Shown in pieces: positions 53,621 to 63,500 of a stretch of 64,000 bases of DNA; the first letter of the stretch is position 1; each line of letters opens with the position of its first letter. The notes under the pieces are model-generated. The model did no database searches. It was not told where the DNA came from and worked only from the letters and a program-made list of their open reading frames with translations. The stretch comes from Thereva unica (taxonomy: Eukaryota > Arthropoda > Insecta > Diptera > Therevidae), in NCBI GenBank assembly GCA_949987705.1, contig OX465281.1, forward strand, positions 32,658,942 to 32,722,941. The letters run 5' to 3'. Both the position numbers and the translations under genes were made by a program.

Positions 53621-54546
53621 GTGTCTGGGGCGAGCGCCCCGTTTTTTAAACCAAAAATAAAAGGTTTAATTGCAACACCTCTAGGCCAAGATGAAGCATT
53701 TAAAAGTTTGTTCGCGTCCATTGCTGGGATACCAAGCTTAAACGAAACGAATGTGAGCTCCTCAATTACTGCATCCTTTTTTGTTAACCGTTTGCATAAT
53801 ATATCCATATCCGGTATGCTAAATTTTGTAGAAACAAATTTTTTAATTTCGTCTTCAGACGTTTTTACATTAAGACGGGAGACATGGAACCATTTATGGG
53901 TTACGACAGCACATAGATCGGAGGAATTATCACAACCAACAATTTTTTTTGTATTGCGGTTCTTTTTTTTCTTCTTCACGACCGTCCAGCTGCTGTTATC
54001 GGTAGGATTGATTAAGGCTGGAGCTACATTGTTGACATCGGACTGATTTGTTGTGGGAGCGTGTGACGTCACCTCTGTTGCTGGTGCGATGAGAACAGAA
54101 GATGACGAAGATGGATTTGACGTCATAACAGTTGATGAGTATGTACATCGGGGCGATGAACTTGGCGGGCCGTTAGGAGCAGAGAGTTTACTTTTAATGG
54201 ATACCGCTGACCTTGTACTTTCCTTATTATATTTGCTGCAGCAACTGTTGATGATTCCAAAATCCTTTGTCACAGTTGGAGGAATTAACTCTTTTATATT
54301 TAGTATTTCCTCCTTCAAAGAATTTATGACCGTAGACAATTCCGAAACTTTAGAGACAAGATCACTGAGTGAAAAGTGAACACAATGGCGACACTTCCAG
54401 CTGATGCTGGGATTAGATTTTAAGGCTTTACACTCGTTATCCGAAAGGGTTGCGCACCTTTTATGATAAGAGTCTTTACAAACCGCACAAACCACGGAGC
54501 TGTCCACGAACAGCTCATTGTCACATTTTACACAGGTTTGAGACAT
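53608..54546 (-). CDS. CR1-like ORF1 protein with PHD finger
   Basis: About 312 residues from the ATG at 54546. A C4HC3 PHD-type finger occupies residues 4-55 (CVKCDNEL..., CAVCKDSYHKRC, ISWKCRHC). A coiled coil of about 35 residues follows (LVSKVSELSTVINSLKEEIL). Then a Ser/Pro/Thr-rich middle, a basic KKKKKNRNTKK patch near 220, and a C-terminal segment (WFHVSRLNVKTSEDEIKKFV) that resembles an RRM-like domain of LINE ORF1 proteins. It stays open throughout and overlaps the start of ORF2. Likely an RNA-binding chaperone in the RNP. Start chosen because the PHD begins three residues later. Confidence 0.8.
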   Translation of the reverse strand: MSQTCVKCDNELFVDSSVVCAVCKDSYHKRCATLSDNECKALKSNPSISWKCRHCVHFSLSDLVSKVSELSTVINSLKEEILNIKELIPPTVTKDFGIINSCCSKYNKESTRSAVSIKSKLSAPNGPPSSSPRCTYSSTVMTSNPSSSSSVLIAPATEVTSHAPTTNQSDVNNVAPALINPTDNSSWTVVKKKKKNRNTKKIVGCDNSSDLCAVVTHKWFHVSRLNVKTSEDEIKKFVSTKFSIPDMDILCKRLTKKDAVIEELTFVSFKLGIPAMDANKLLNASSWPRGVAIKPFIFGLKNGALAPDTAKS

Positions 54547-54715
54547 TATGCTGAGAGGATTACAGTAGAGATTACTAATTACTCGTAAATTACGTCTGAA
54601 CTCGATGAAAAGTAAAGTTGGCGGCAACACACATACGATGACAGTCCTTTTTGTCTGCACGCTGCGAATCGCCAGTAAATGAGAAGCAGGATTCTTTGTC
54701 GCTGGTTTCTCGACC

Positions 54716-55085
54716 CGTCCTGGTTGGTTTTTGGAAGATTTCTTGGTAGTTTCTTGATTGCAATTAGGTTGGGAGCTAACACGGTAGCCGCCACTATTTA
54801 TTTCGTCACAACCAATATTACCGGACAACAATTTTTTTGTTGCAACGCGAGCGAAGAGAATTTTCTTTTTCCCTTCCAAAAACTGACTGACTAAAACTGA
54901 CTGCAAAAAACCGACTCTTCGAAACTGACTGCAAAAACTGACTGACTCAAAAATTTTCCTTTTCTATTTTTGTTTTCTTTTCTCCGCCTACTTTTTGGTT
55001 CCGAACAACTTCTAAATTTCATTCCCGACAGTGATCTTGAGTCAAGTAGTTATTTAGGGATTCCGTGCAAAAACTGACCGTTACA
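54716..55085. repeat. LTR family L2, remainder
   Basis: Shares TGGTTGGTTTTTGGAAGA, GGTTGGGAGC.AACACGGTAG and CCGCCACTATTTA with the solo LTR at 29962-30407, and ends GACCGTTACA followed by GAAT (55086-55089). It also has CTGACTGCAAAAA repeats near 54890-54950. The left boundary against the CR1-like 5' end is unclear. Confidence 0.75.
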
Positions 55086-55089
55086 GAAT

Positions 55090-55600
55090 GAATGTTTTTC
55101 TTGGTGCTCGGGATGAATGTTGACTTTCCCATAGCCGCTCTTAAGGTCCAAGGTAGAAAACTCCACAACTCCAAAACTTGAGCTCCAGACAAAGTATTCG
55201 GTGTGTCATCGATACGAGGTAATGGGTAGCTATCCTTTTTAGTGATATTATTTATCCGCCGATAATCCACGCAAAGCCTTGTGTTACCATCTTTCTTTCT
55301 GGCTAGACCCACTAGAGACATCCAAGGGCTTTTCGGCAACTCTATAAGGCCTTCTCTTCTCATATCCTCATTCATATTGGCTCTCGATATAAAGTTTCTT
55401 CTGGGGTTTGAAGTCTATTTCGAAGTTGAGGTCGATAAACCTCTTGCATGTGCTGATCGCCGTACCAACAACCCGTCATTGTTTCGATGTTCTGCAAGTA
55501 TGGACTGTAATATTTTGGCTGCTGTGCCCCATAAGGCTAAATCAGTTCCAAAGCAGAACAGCGAGCCGTCGGCAGAGAATTGTTTCTATTGGCTTACGCT
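55090..55600 (-). mobile_element. Gypsy relic 2: reverse transcriptase fragment
   Basis: Minus-strand frame (55375-55130): MRREGLIELPKSPWMSLVGL, ARKKDGNTRLCVDYRRINNI, TKKDSYPLPRIDDTPNTLSG. This is the first RT block of a gypsy element. The catalytic YVDD region is missing; the sequence passes into the repeated unit near 55110. The segment up to 55600 is probably upstream pol but too decayed to read. Confidence 0.85.
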
Positions 55601-56062
55601 GGTCACGTGACAAGAAAAGTAGCAGAGAGCTCTGCCGCTGCTTTTTCATCTCAAATCCCAATTTTGCTGTAAAATAAAAAAAAAAAAAACAGTGAAAAAA
55701 ATCGCGCGCCAGGCTAAAGCGAAGGCTTCATCACCCTTCTACAGACCAGCGACCGACGAACAGCACAAGTAAGTTCCCTTTGCTTCCTACCCTCACTCCA
55801 TTCTCGGCCCTGCAAGTCTGCCGTGCAAAGGGGAAAAGACCTATATGCATTATAGGTCAAAATGGCTTTGTATGGATTTTTTGATTTAAAATATACATAT
55901 TTATCCCTAAAAAAAATTTCAGACTGATAGCACTTTTTAATAAAAAGTTTTCTTTTTGGACATTTAATTTATATGCGTCGGTTTGAATTATTTTCAAACC
56001 GAAAAAACGCACAAAGCAGCCATGACCTCTTAAATCTTTTGACCATTGCACAAATTGTGGAC

Positions 56063-56302
56063 TCTTATCTCAAGAAAAAGCTCTATAGTCTTATAGAGTG
56101 TTTGCCACTTGTAAATTGAAAATATATTTGATGGATAGAAAACGACAAGAGATTTCCAGGTTTTTGGCCGTTGTCTTGGGAAGACGAAAGAAGAGCGAAA
56201 AAAAGCTTATAATCTCTTGTCGTTTTCTATTCATCAAATATATTTTCAATTTACAAATGGCAAACACTCTATAAGACTATAGAGCTTTTTCTTGAGATAA
56301 GA
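56063..56302. repeat. Long hairpin with 92-bp arms
   Basis: Arms 56063-56154 and 56211-56302 are reverse complements with about two mismatches around a 56-base loop. Either a small foldback element or a source of double-stranded RNA if transcribed. Confidence 0.9.
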
Positions 56303-56454
56303 ATGCACGCTCTGCGTAATGGTCAAATGATTCAAGAGCATATTTATGTTTTTTGTTTGGAACAAATGGAACGAGGGAGCATGGGAGAACCGATTTATGA
56401 GAATATAATCGTTTTCTCCTTTGGTTGCAACAAGACTGGTACAGGAATTGCAAT

Positions 56455-56812
56455 GGGCTGTTTCACACGAGCCGACGGCCAACCAACAGAAATTGGCTGT
56501 TATCGTCCATTCCCTTTTGAAACTCGACGAAAAGTCGCATGGGCTTTCACACGGGCCAATTTTTCCAACCAACTCTACGTCAAAACGCTTTAGCTTATTG
56601 TTGTTGTTTTGTCTGTTCTCTTTCTTTTCTTTTCCCAAAGGAATAAAAAACAACAACAACCACACAGCTGTCAAAAAGTCGTATCGAAAATCGTGTGAGA
56701 AAGTTGAATGGAAAAATCTTCCCTCCCCATCGTCCTCTCTCACCCTCTTCTCTACAAATGACGTTTTCATACGATTTCTGTTGGTTGGCCGTCGGCTCGT
56801 GTGAAACAGCCC
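56455..56812. mobile_element. Harbinger-like MITE, 358 bp
   Basis: TIRs of about 41 bases starting GGGCTGTTTCACACGAGCCG, nearly perfect. Flanking 3-mer AAT (56452-56454 and 56813-56815). A second, weaker copy of the terminus (TGGGCTTTCACACGGGCC) lies inside near 56540. TIR style and 3-bp TSD suggest Harbinger, though the usual target is TWA. Confidence 0.75.
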
Positions 56813-57127
56813 AATGCAAAAGTATTTCTCCTTTCATAACTTTTTATTTAAAAGTGTTGGAGGATAAAATATGATATTATAGCATTAGAAAAACTTTTTA
56901 AGTCATATTTGTTTAGATAATTTGTATAAAATTCATTTACATTTTCTTATTTTACGGAAAGAAGCATAAAAAACTTTGAACGCGTTTTACTCGAATCGAG
57001 CTTTTTGCATATAGGTCTTTTGCCCTTTGCACGGCAGAAGTGTCGCGCCCAAAATCTGTCGGTCGATGAATTTTGCCCCGTCTCAAAAGGCATAACACTT
57101 TGACGAGGACAAATTTCATTGACCCTG

Positions 57128-60088
57128 ATGGTTGCGACAAGTGTAATTCCGGGAAATATCTCCAAGAATGTGGCGATTGAGCCCGCGCAAACGAAGTCCC
57201 GTTACGAGTCACGCTTTGTCATTGACTTATGTAACATTCGTGGATTTCAAGCGAATTCCTCTTTTGTTGAGTGCCACCTGCTAACTTTTAAACCCCCAAT
57301 TTTCGCACTTAGTGAAACCCAAATATCACCGGATAATGACTTAAGTCATTACCAGGTGTCGGGGTACACTTTAGTGCACAACCTCTCCCCCCATAGGGGT
57401 ATTGCCATTTATGTTAGGGACGACGTGGCTTATTATAAAATATATTCTAGCGCGACTTCAGATTTTAATTATCTTTGGATTAAAATCATTTTCCAAAGCC
57501 ACGTCATATTCTTCTGCTTCCTATACAGAAGTCCTAACATAAGTAACGAAGCCTCCACCTTATCTTTTGATAAAATTTCCGAACAAATCTCGGGATTTTT
57601 GTCGTCCAATCCTGAGTGTGAAATCATCGTTGCGGGTGATTTCAATGTTCACAATGTAAACTGGCTGACTTACTCAAATGGCACCAGTGTTTCTGGCAAG
57701 GACGTCGAGCTCTTTGCAGACACCAATAATTTGCATCAAATTGTGGATCATCCCACGAGAGTCCCTGATGCTGCTGATCAAGGAACCTATCTCCTTGACC
57801 TTTTTCTAACTTCTCATCCAGCGCGTTATTCCGTTGAAGTTGATTCACCTCTCGGCAATTCGGACCACTGCCTAGTTAGCGCTAGCTTCCCATTCAAATT
57901 TCCCACCCCTCCCAAACCAGTTAAAAGAACTGTATGGCATTATGGGAAGGCCAATTGGTTGGGGCTTATTAATTTCTTCCAATCTACTGACTGGAACCTG
58001 TGTTTCCGAAACAAAAACGTCAACTCTGCCGCTATCCGTATCTCTAGGATCATACAGGCAGGAATGCATTTGTTCATTCCTCATACTACTAAATCTGTGA
58101 AGGCTAGGCCCAACAGATGGTTTAACCAGGAGTGTATGAATGCAATCAGAAATAAAGAAGCCGCCTTTCGAGCTTACAAGAGCTCCCCGAGTGAATCGCT
58201 CCGTGTAGAGTATATTAAACTAAGAAATTCCTGTAAAGTCACCATCAGGAATGTCAAAAATTCATTTGACAGCAAGTTGAGAAGTAAACTCTTTAATGCA
58301 ACCTCTGGTAGCAAAAACTTCTGGTCCTTGGTAAGCTCCATTAAGAAGAATTTCACTTCATCCACAACTCCTTCATTCATCCACGATGAGAAGGTGATAA
58401 CAGACAGAAAATCCAAGGCCGATTTATTAGCATCTCTGTTTGCTGCCAATTCTTCTTTACCTCAAACTGATATGCTACCCCCGGTTCTCGAGCACAGCGC
58501 TCATCTAATGGACAGGGTTTTCTTCAGGACTCGCGAGGTGTACAGGTGCCTTAAGGAGCTCGATGTAAACAAATCCACTGGACCCGATAATATACCCCCT
58601 ATCGTCTTAAAACAATGCGCCTCACCTTTGGCTAAACCTCTGCGCAAACTTTTTGCCCTATCATACTCTTCCGGAGTTTATCCCGACTCTTGGAAACTTG
58701 CCCATGTTCAGCCAATACCGAAAAAAGGTGACTCCAGCGATCCCTCCAACTACCGCCCAATAGCAATTACTTCTATTCTCTCCAAAACCATGGAGACGAT
58801 AATTAACAAAAAGCTTATGGGATACCTAGAATCCAACCAACTTATCAACGACAAACAATACGGCTTCCGCCAAAAAAGATCCACTGGAGATCTTTTAGTT
58901 TGCCTTACAGAACACCTCAGCCGAAGTTTGCATGGATCTGGCGAATCTAGTTTGGTTGCTTTGGATATCTCCAAGGCTTTTGATAGAGTATGGCACTCAG
59001 CCTTGTTAGCTAAACTCCAAGCTATTGGAATCGACTCGCTTCTGTATAAGTGGGTTGAGAGTTTCCTTTCCGGCCGTTCAATTAAGGTATTATTGGATGG
59101 CGTCAAATCTGAATCTCACCCCATCTCTGCGGGGGTCCCCCAGGGGTCAATTTTATCACCGGCCCTTTTTCTCATCTTTATAAATGACCTACTTTCAATC
59201 CCCTCCAACCCACTTCTCAGCTTCGCTGACGACGGTACTCTACGTTACTCGTACAGCTTCGATACAAGACAGAAATGTGCCAGATCCTGTCTTGATGATC
59301 GTGAATTAATGTCCAAATCTATTAAAAATGACATCAAACTAATTCTAAATTGGGGAGAAAAGAATCGTGTCAAATTCAACCCCACCAAAACCAAGTACTG
59401 TCTTATCTCAAAAAAGAAGTTCAACACCTCACCATCCTTGACAGTGGATGACATTGAACTTAAGGCCGACCCATCCCTACACATCTTAGGCGTTACATTA
59501 GCCAAAGACTTGCGTTGGAATGATCACATATTTCAAATCGCCAAACAAGCATCCCAGTGCTTGGGATTTCTCAAGAGGTGCAAGTTCCTCCTCCAACCAT
59601 CGGCCCGTGCTGTTATTTATAAATCCTACATTCGGCCTCTTCTCGAATACAACTCCCTCGTTTGGGGCGGCGCTCCAATAACCACCTTAGCATGGTTAGA
59701 TAAGGTCCAAAAAAAGGCCCTTAAATTAATTGGTGACGACACCGCTTGCTCCACCATCGACCCCCTCAGCCACCGTAGGAATGTAGCAGCACTGACAAAA
59801 TTTTATCGCTACTATCATAGTGACTGTTCCTCCGAGTTAAACGCTCTCCTGCCTCCACGGCAATCTTATACCCGCAACACCAGATTAGCCCACTCGTCTC
59901 ATTCCCTTCACCTGCAACTACCCCTTTCACGCACTCAACAAGATATGAATTCGTTTGTAAATAGAACAACTCGACTGTGGAATAATCTCTCGCAGTCAGT
60001 ATTTCCGAGCTCCTACAACATCCAAGAGTTCAAACGCAGGGTTCATCACCACCTTCTTCAATACCCCCCCGTACCTTTTAACCCTTAA
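57128..60088 (+). CDS. Endonuclease-reverse transcriptase of LINE J, intact frame
   Basis: About 986 residues without a stop. Endonuclease, residues about 25-255: LCNIRGF, FALSETQIS, IVAGDFNVHNVNWL, GTYLLDLFLTS and GNSDHCLVSA. A linker with WFNQECMNAIRNKEAAFRAY follows. RT, about 470-750: HVQPIPKKGDSSDPSNYRPI, KQYGFRQKRSTGDLLVCL, VALDISKAFDRVWH, AGVPQGSILSPALFLIFIND, and catalytic LSFADDGTL. The C-terminal region has GFLKRCKFLLQPSARAVIYK, LEYNSLVWGGAP and DPLSHRRNVAALTKFYRYYH. All catalytic residues I can check are present. ATG 57128 is the first methionine of the frame; GNISKNVAIEP follows soon after. Protein would cut and prime at the target site. Placement in Jockey or I clade needs a tree. 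Confidence 0.88.
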   Translation: MVATSVIPGNISKNVAIEPAQTKSRYESRFVIDLCNIRGFQANSSFVECHLLTFKPPIFALSETQISPDNDLSHYQVSGYTLVHNLSPHRGIAIYVRDDVAYYKIYSSATSDFNYLWIKIIFQSHVIFFCFLYRSPNISNEASTLSFDKISEQISGFLSSNPECEIIVAGDFNVHNVNWLTYSNGTSVSGKDVELFADTNNLHQIVDHPTRVPDAADQGTYLLDLFLTSHPARYSVEVDSPLGNSDHCLVSASFPFKFPTPPKPVKRTVWHYGKANWLGLINFFQSTDWNLCFRNKNVNSAAIRISRIIQAGMHLFIPHTTKSVKARPNRWFNQECMNAIRNKEAAFRAYKSSPSESLRVEYIKLRNSCKVTIRNVKNSFDSKLRSKLFNATSGSKNFWSLVSSIKKNFTSSTTPSFIHDEKVITDRKSKADLLASLFAANSSLPQTDMLPPVLEHSAHLMDRVFFRTREVYRCLKELDVNKSTGPDNIPPIVLKQCASPLAKPLRKLFALSYSSGVYPDSWKLAHVQPIPKKGDSSDPSNYRPIAITSILSKTMETIINKKLMGYLESNQLINDKQYGFRQKRSTGDLLVCLTEHLSRSLHGSGESSLVALDISKAFDRVWHSALLAKLQAIGIDSLLYKWVESFLSGRSIKVLLDGVKSESHPISAGVPQGSILSPALFLIFINDLLSIPSNPLLSFADDGTLRYSYSFDTRQKCARSCLDDRELMSKSIKNDIKLILNWGEKNRVKFNPTKTKYCLISKKKFNTSPSLTVDDIELKADPSLHILGVTLAKDLRWNDHIFQIAKQASQCLGFLKRCKFLLQPSARAVIYKSYIRPLLEYNSLVWGGAPITTLAWLDKVQKKALKLIGDDTACSTIDPLSHRRNVAALTKFYRYYHSDCSSELNALLPPRQSYTRNTRLAHSSHSLHLQLPLSRTQQDMNSFVNRTTRLWNNLSQSVFPSSYNIQEFKRRVHHHLLQYPPVPFNP

Positions 60089-60231
60089 CCTATACCCCCA
60101 ACCCCTCCCCCGTACTAAGCTTACTGCTAGACATTGCACCATGACTTGACAAATGACATGACGGACTAGTAGTACAAAGGGTGACTCCTGAGCTTAGCAC
60201 TGTCACATAAAAAAAAAAAAAAAAAAAAAAA

Positions 60232-61005
60232 AGCAGAATATGTCAGCCGTCATCGTCTTCTTCATCTCTGCTGATGACCGCTCTTGCGCTTCCTTCATCA
60301 TCATCAATGTCACAAAAGCTCTTCCAAGCCCACTGGTGCCTCTTCTGTCTCTGTTTCCACCTCGTCTTCGAACATGTAAGCTTCTGGAGTCTTACTCTCG
60401 TTCACCATAGCTTCTCGAAGCTGGACAGTTAGGAAATTTTAAGGTCCCACCGATGACAACGAGCGTTTACTTAATTCTCCGGAATTCCGGAAAGTTTGAG
60501 AAGCTTTGGCTATAATTGTCGGCTAAATTGTTGCTACGCAATTCGTCCTCATCAAAAATCACCTCATAGTCCCCTCGATTTACCTCGAGCGAAAATTGTT
60601 ATTTAAGCCCCACTCTAATCAGCTCGCATATGCACTGGCACGCTCGCGTGCGCGTGCGTTTAAGGAAATTTTCAAACGCCCGCTGGCAAGCACACGAAAT
60701 TTTTCATACGCACACGCCACAGTGCGTTCGTTTCGTATTGAACTTGCTCGTAATCAAACACACGTGACCGTGTGCGAAGTGCGTGAAAGGGATCGCACCC
60801 TTTCTGTGAGAGTTCTATTTCCATTGTTTTGGGCATGACCCTTCAGGCGAAAATCTAATCGTTGGTTGATGACTTGAAATATGGTTCCCACGTTCGGAGC
60901 CCAAGTTTCCAGCGTGGACGTGAGTGTTTTTGACAGAAGCCGTGCACGCACAACGGTGGCAGAATTCATTCCCAGTCGAAACGCGCGTGAGTAAAGTTGT
61001 GAAAA
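60232..61005. other. Region upstream of the Myb/SANT gene
   Basis: The first 200 bases have a minus-strand acidic frame (VNESKTPEAYMFEDEVETE) that may be gypsy relic 2 or unrelated. From 60620 the sequence is rich in alternating CGTG/CACG (GCACGCTCGCGTGCGCGTGCG), a possible promoter area for the gene at 61006. No TATA box is obvious. Confidence 0.4.
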
Positions 61006-62077
61006 ATGGATGAAGTGAAAAAGTGCAAAAAGGCGAGTGAGGAGCAAAAAGAATTTTTACTCGATTACATGGAAGAGAATTTGGATTTCGCCAACGACAG
61101 GTATATATTATTTGATAAAAACACCTGAATTCCATTTTATATTGCTTTATATCGCAGATTAGAATCAGCTGACGCTCTACAAGTAAAAACCCAAAAATGG
61201 CGGGAATTGAGTACAAAACTAAATTCTTTGGGAGGAGCGACGAAGGATGCGAATCAGTGGCGTAAGTACTGGCGGGATCAAAAGTAAGTGTTTTTTTGCA
61301 AAATTTAAAATAACATTAACAAATTTAATTGTTTGTTTAGACTGCACGTTAAGGAGCGTGAAATATTAGTTAAGGTGGAAAGAAACGGAGTTAATGGATT
61401 GAAAAAAGCTAAGACTTTATCGCCCTTTGAGGAACGGCTGCTGGCCATTTTGGGGCCTGCATCCTTCTCACCGTCAAACATCCCGGAGTTATTTTCATTA
61501 GGAAACGCCGAAGAGGTATTACAATAAAGTTATTATTAAGTTTTTCCTAATCATCAATCGTTTTTAGAACACACGATTCCTGGATCAAAGTAACACGGCA
61601 ACTTTGGCGATGGAGCAGACAAACTCGTTGGATATGGACGTCCAAGGGCCAAAAACTGAAGCTCAGGATCTCTCCAGTTCCAACAATTTCCAGAATGTAA
61701 TCGCAACTTCTCAGTGCGATAATGTTCCTACCATCCATATAAGTAAGAAGAGGAAAATAACACCTTCGGTGACAACCGCAGAAATTTCCTCATATGACCA
61801 GAAAATCTTAAAAATAGAGGAGGACAAATTGGACATACAGAAGAAGACTTTTGAATGGAGAAAGGAGTATGAAAATCAGTTGCTACAGTTGAAAGAAACA
61901 GAAGTTTCGAAAAGCATAGAACTTCAGGAAAGAGAACTTTGCGTGAAAGAAAAGAAATTAGTTATAATGAAGAGAAAGCTCTTAATAAAAGAAAAAGAAT
62001 TGGAAGTAAAGGAAAGAGAGCTCGCTATTAAAGAGAAAGAATTAGACATTAAGTTTAATAATGGTTTTTATAAATAA
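61006..62077 (+). CDS. Myb/SANT-like DNA-binding protein (zeste/Harbinger-associated type)
   Basis: Four exons: 61006-61100, 61158-61283, 61341-61515, 61568-62077; GT..AG introns of 57, 57 and 52 bases; 301 residues. Residues about 10-85 form a Myb/SANT-like domain with the tryptophan pattern of that family (EEQKEFLLDYMEENLDFAND, QKWRELSTKLNSLGGATKDA, NQWRKYWRDQKLHVKERE). The middle is Ser/Asn-rich, with a short basic SKKRKI near 195 that could be a nuclear signal. Residues about 210-298 are a long charged coiled coil with repeated KE(K/R)EL units. Known relatives are host regulators and the Myb-like second protein of Harbinger transposons. No matching TIRs were found around it, so a host gene is slightly favoured. 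AATAAT/AATTTATTTT lies just after the stop. Frame and splice sites are intact. Confidence 0.8.
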
Positions 62078-62149
62078 TAATTTATTTTCAATTGAAATTA
62101 AACTATTGGTTAAGTACAATTTATTTTCTTGAATGAATTTTTATTTGTG

Positions 62150-63140
62150 GAATCCGTGGATAGTCTGAAAAGTTTCCTACCTCAACGTGAAGATGGCAGC
62201 ACTCGTCAATGTATCGTAATAAATTCGGGATAATGTGCTATTGAATTCAGAAATACATTTTTCGATCTGGTTACACTGATAAAAAAATTGTCTTGATTCC
62301 AGCAATTCCATAGTCTTCGTTTCGTTGTCTTGAGTAGAAACATTTTTCAGTCTTAACATGAGAATGCTGTGTCAGAGTAAGACACTAGAAATTCTTGAGC
62401 CAAGCAATTGTATTTCTTCGCTCAATACTTATATTTTTCGACCAAGATATGTCTTTTTCGAAAAAAGATTTTTTAATTTTTTACTCAAGAAACTACAATA
62501 AATATTTTTGATTAAAAACAAAATTTATATTAAATAAAGACACGAGGGAGTTTTAATTCGAGAATATTTATTGAGGCCATTCACTATTTGATTACCTTGA
62601 GTTGCTTGAATTAAAAAAATGAGAATCTCAAACCAAGAATTCAACTTTTGTCTTCATCCAAGACAATAAAACCAAGACTATGAGTATTGCTTATCCCAAG
62701 ACAATTTTGTTTTCGTTATATCCAAAACATGATTTGCTTGCTTCATAAAAAATTGTCTTAAGCCAAGAATGTTTTTTTATCAGTGTAGGATTACATAGTA
62801 TACAGCTGGAGATCGTCAGCATGAAGTCAGAAACAATTACGGATAACAGCGGGAAGGCCATTAACATACAGCGAAAAGAGAAGAGGACCAAGTATATAGC
62901 CTTGCGGAACTCCAAGGGACACAGGTAGGAATGAGGATACAACATGGCGAATGAGGCGAAGAGTCGAATGGCAGAAGAGAAAAAGTTGTCTAAGTTTGGA
63001 GAGCAGAAGCGAGTGAGCCACAGGATCAAATGCCTTAGAGAAATCTAAAGGACCAGTACGGCAATGTCACCAATGTCAAGCGCAGAACGAAAATCCGTCG
63101 TTACTTTCAATACTGTGGTTTCACAACTATGTGATCTATG
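62150..63140 (-). mobile_element. Jockey-like LINE relic, RT fragment
   Basis: Minus-strand RT pieces: HSCETTVLKVTTDFRSALDI and AVLVL (63140-63050), LDFSKAFDPVAHSLLLSKLR after a frame change, SLGVPQGYILGPLLFSLYVN, and a catalytic-like HADDLQLY near 62825. A TA-target MITE interrupts it at 62785; the RT seems to go on at 62273 with NQIEKCISEFNSTLSRI. Decayed, and different from LINE J. Confidence 0.75.
62274..62785. mobile_element. TA-target MITE (Tc1/mariner-like)
   Basis: 512 bases; TIR CACTGATAAAAAAA at both ends; TA on each side (62272-62273 and 62786-62787). Inner copies of AATTGTCTTGA / TTCTTGGCTTAAGAC type sequence repeat, and 'CAAGA' motifs recur throughout. No transposase. Inserted in the LINE relic at 62150-63140. 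Confidence 0.75.
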
Positions 63141-63500
63141 ATTATTTTCGGAAATTTGCAGGTGGCTAAAATACCCACCCGGGATTTCAGAGTAAAGGTA
63201 CGATTCCAAACAAGGCAGCAGACTGCAAACCGCAGGCGACACTACTGGTTTGTATGATACATACTGGTTTGTTTGATACTGATCTGTAAGCATATGCCGA
63301 TTTAACTTTGCACTTTGGATTTTACTAAATATTATTTTATTAAAACTCCGAATTCAATCAATTTTTTTTTTTCGTTGTTTGGAAGGTGAAAAGCTACAGG
63401 CTCCTGTTTGCCGGTTGTGTAGGACTCGAACCCACTTAAATACCTCATGGTCTTCCAGTCTCGTCGCATTACTGGCTTTTTTAGCATAACGTTTCGACAA
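63141..63500. other. Unrecognised spacer
   Basis: A short direct repeat, TACTGGTTTGT (63240-63275), and an oligo-T run at 63362. No gene supported. Confidence 0.4.

Larger units (their letters stand above)
50569..54600 (-). mobile_element. CR1-like LINE, nearly full length, minus strand
   Basis: Two-ORF element: ORF1 with a PHD finger (54546-53608), ORF2 endonuclease-RT (about 53620-50707), and a 3' end in a (TAAA)n tail (50569-50591 on plus as ATTT repeats). PHD-type ORF1 and microsatellite tail fit the CR1/L2 assemblage. The 5' border is uncertain (54560-54715), where LTR sequence takes over. Confidence 0.8.
55818..57037. mobile_element. 1.2-kb TIR element with three nested palindromes
   Basis: 32-base TIRs, 55818-55849 and 57006-57037, start CTGCCGTGCAAAGGG and differ at one base. 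TSD AAGT, 4 bases (55814-55817 and 57038-57041). Inside are a 92-bp-arm hairpin (56063-56302) and a Harbinger-like MITE (56455-56812). No transposase. A 4-bp TSD with this TIR fits no superfamily I can name with confidence. Confidence 0.75.
55620..60231 (+). mobile_element. LINE 'J' (Jockey/I-like), main copy
   Basis: Ends in poly(A) at 60208-60231 after GCACTGTCACATA. The 5' border is tentative: AGCAGA occurs at about 55619 and again right after the poly(A) (60232), a possible short TSD. A 1.2-kb TIR element (55818-57037) interrupts the 5' part. No ORF1 is recognisable, so the 5' region may be incomplete. Two truncated relatives are at 25285 and 47526. Confidence 0.65.

Noticed and set aside
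53608..54906. ORF1 of the CR1-like LINE starting at 54906
   Set aside because: The PHD finger begins three residues after an ATG at 54546, and sequence upstream of that lies in the 5' region next to the LTR.
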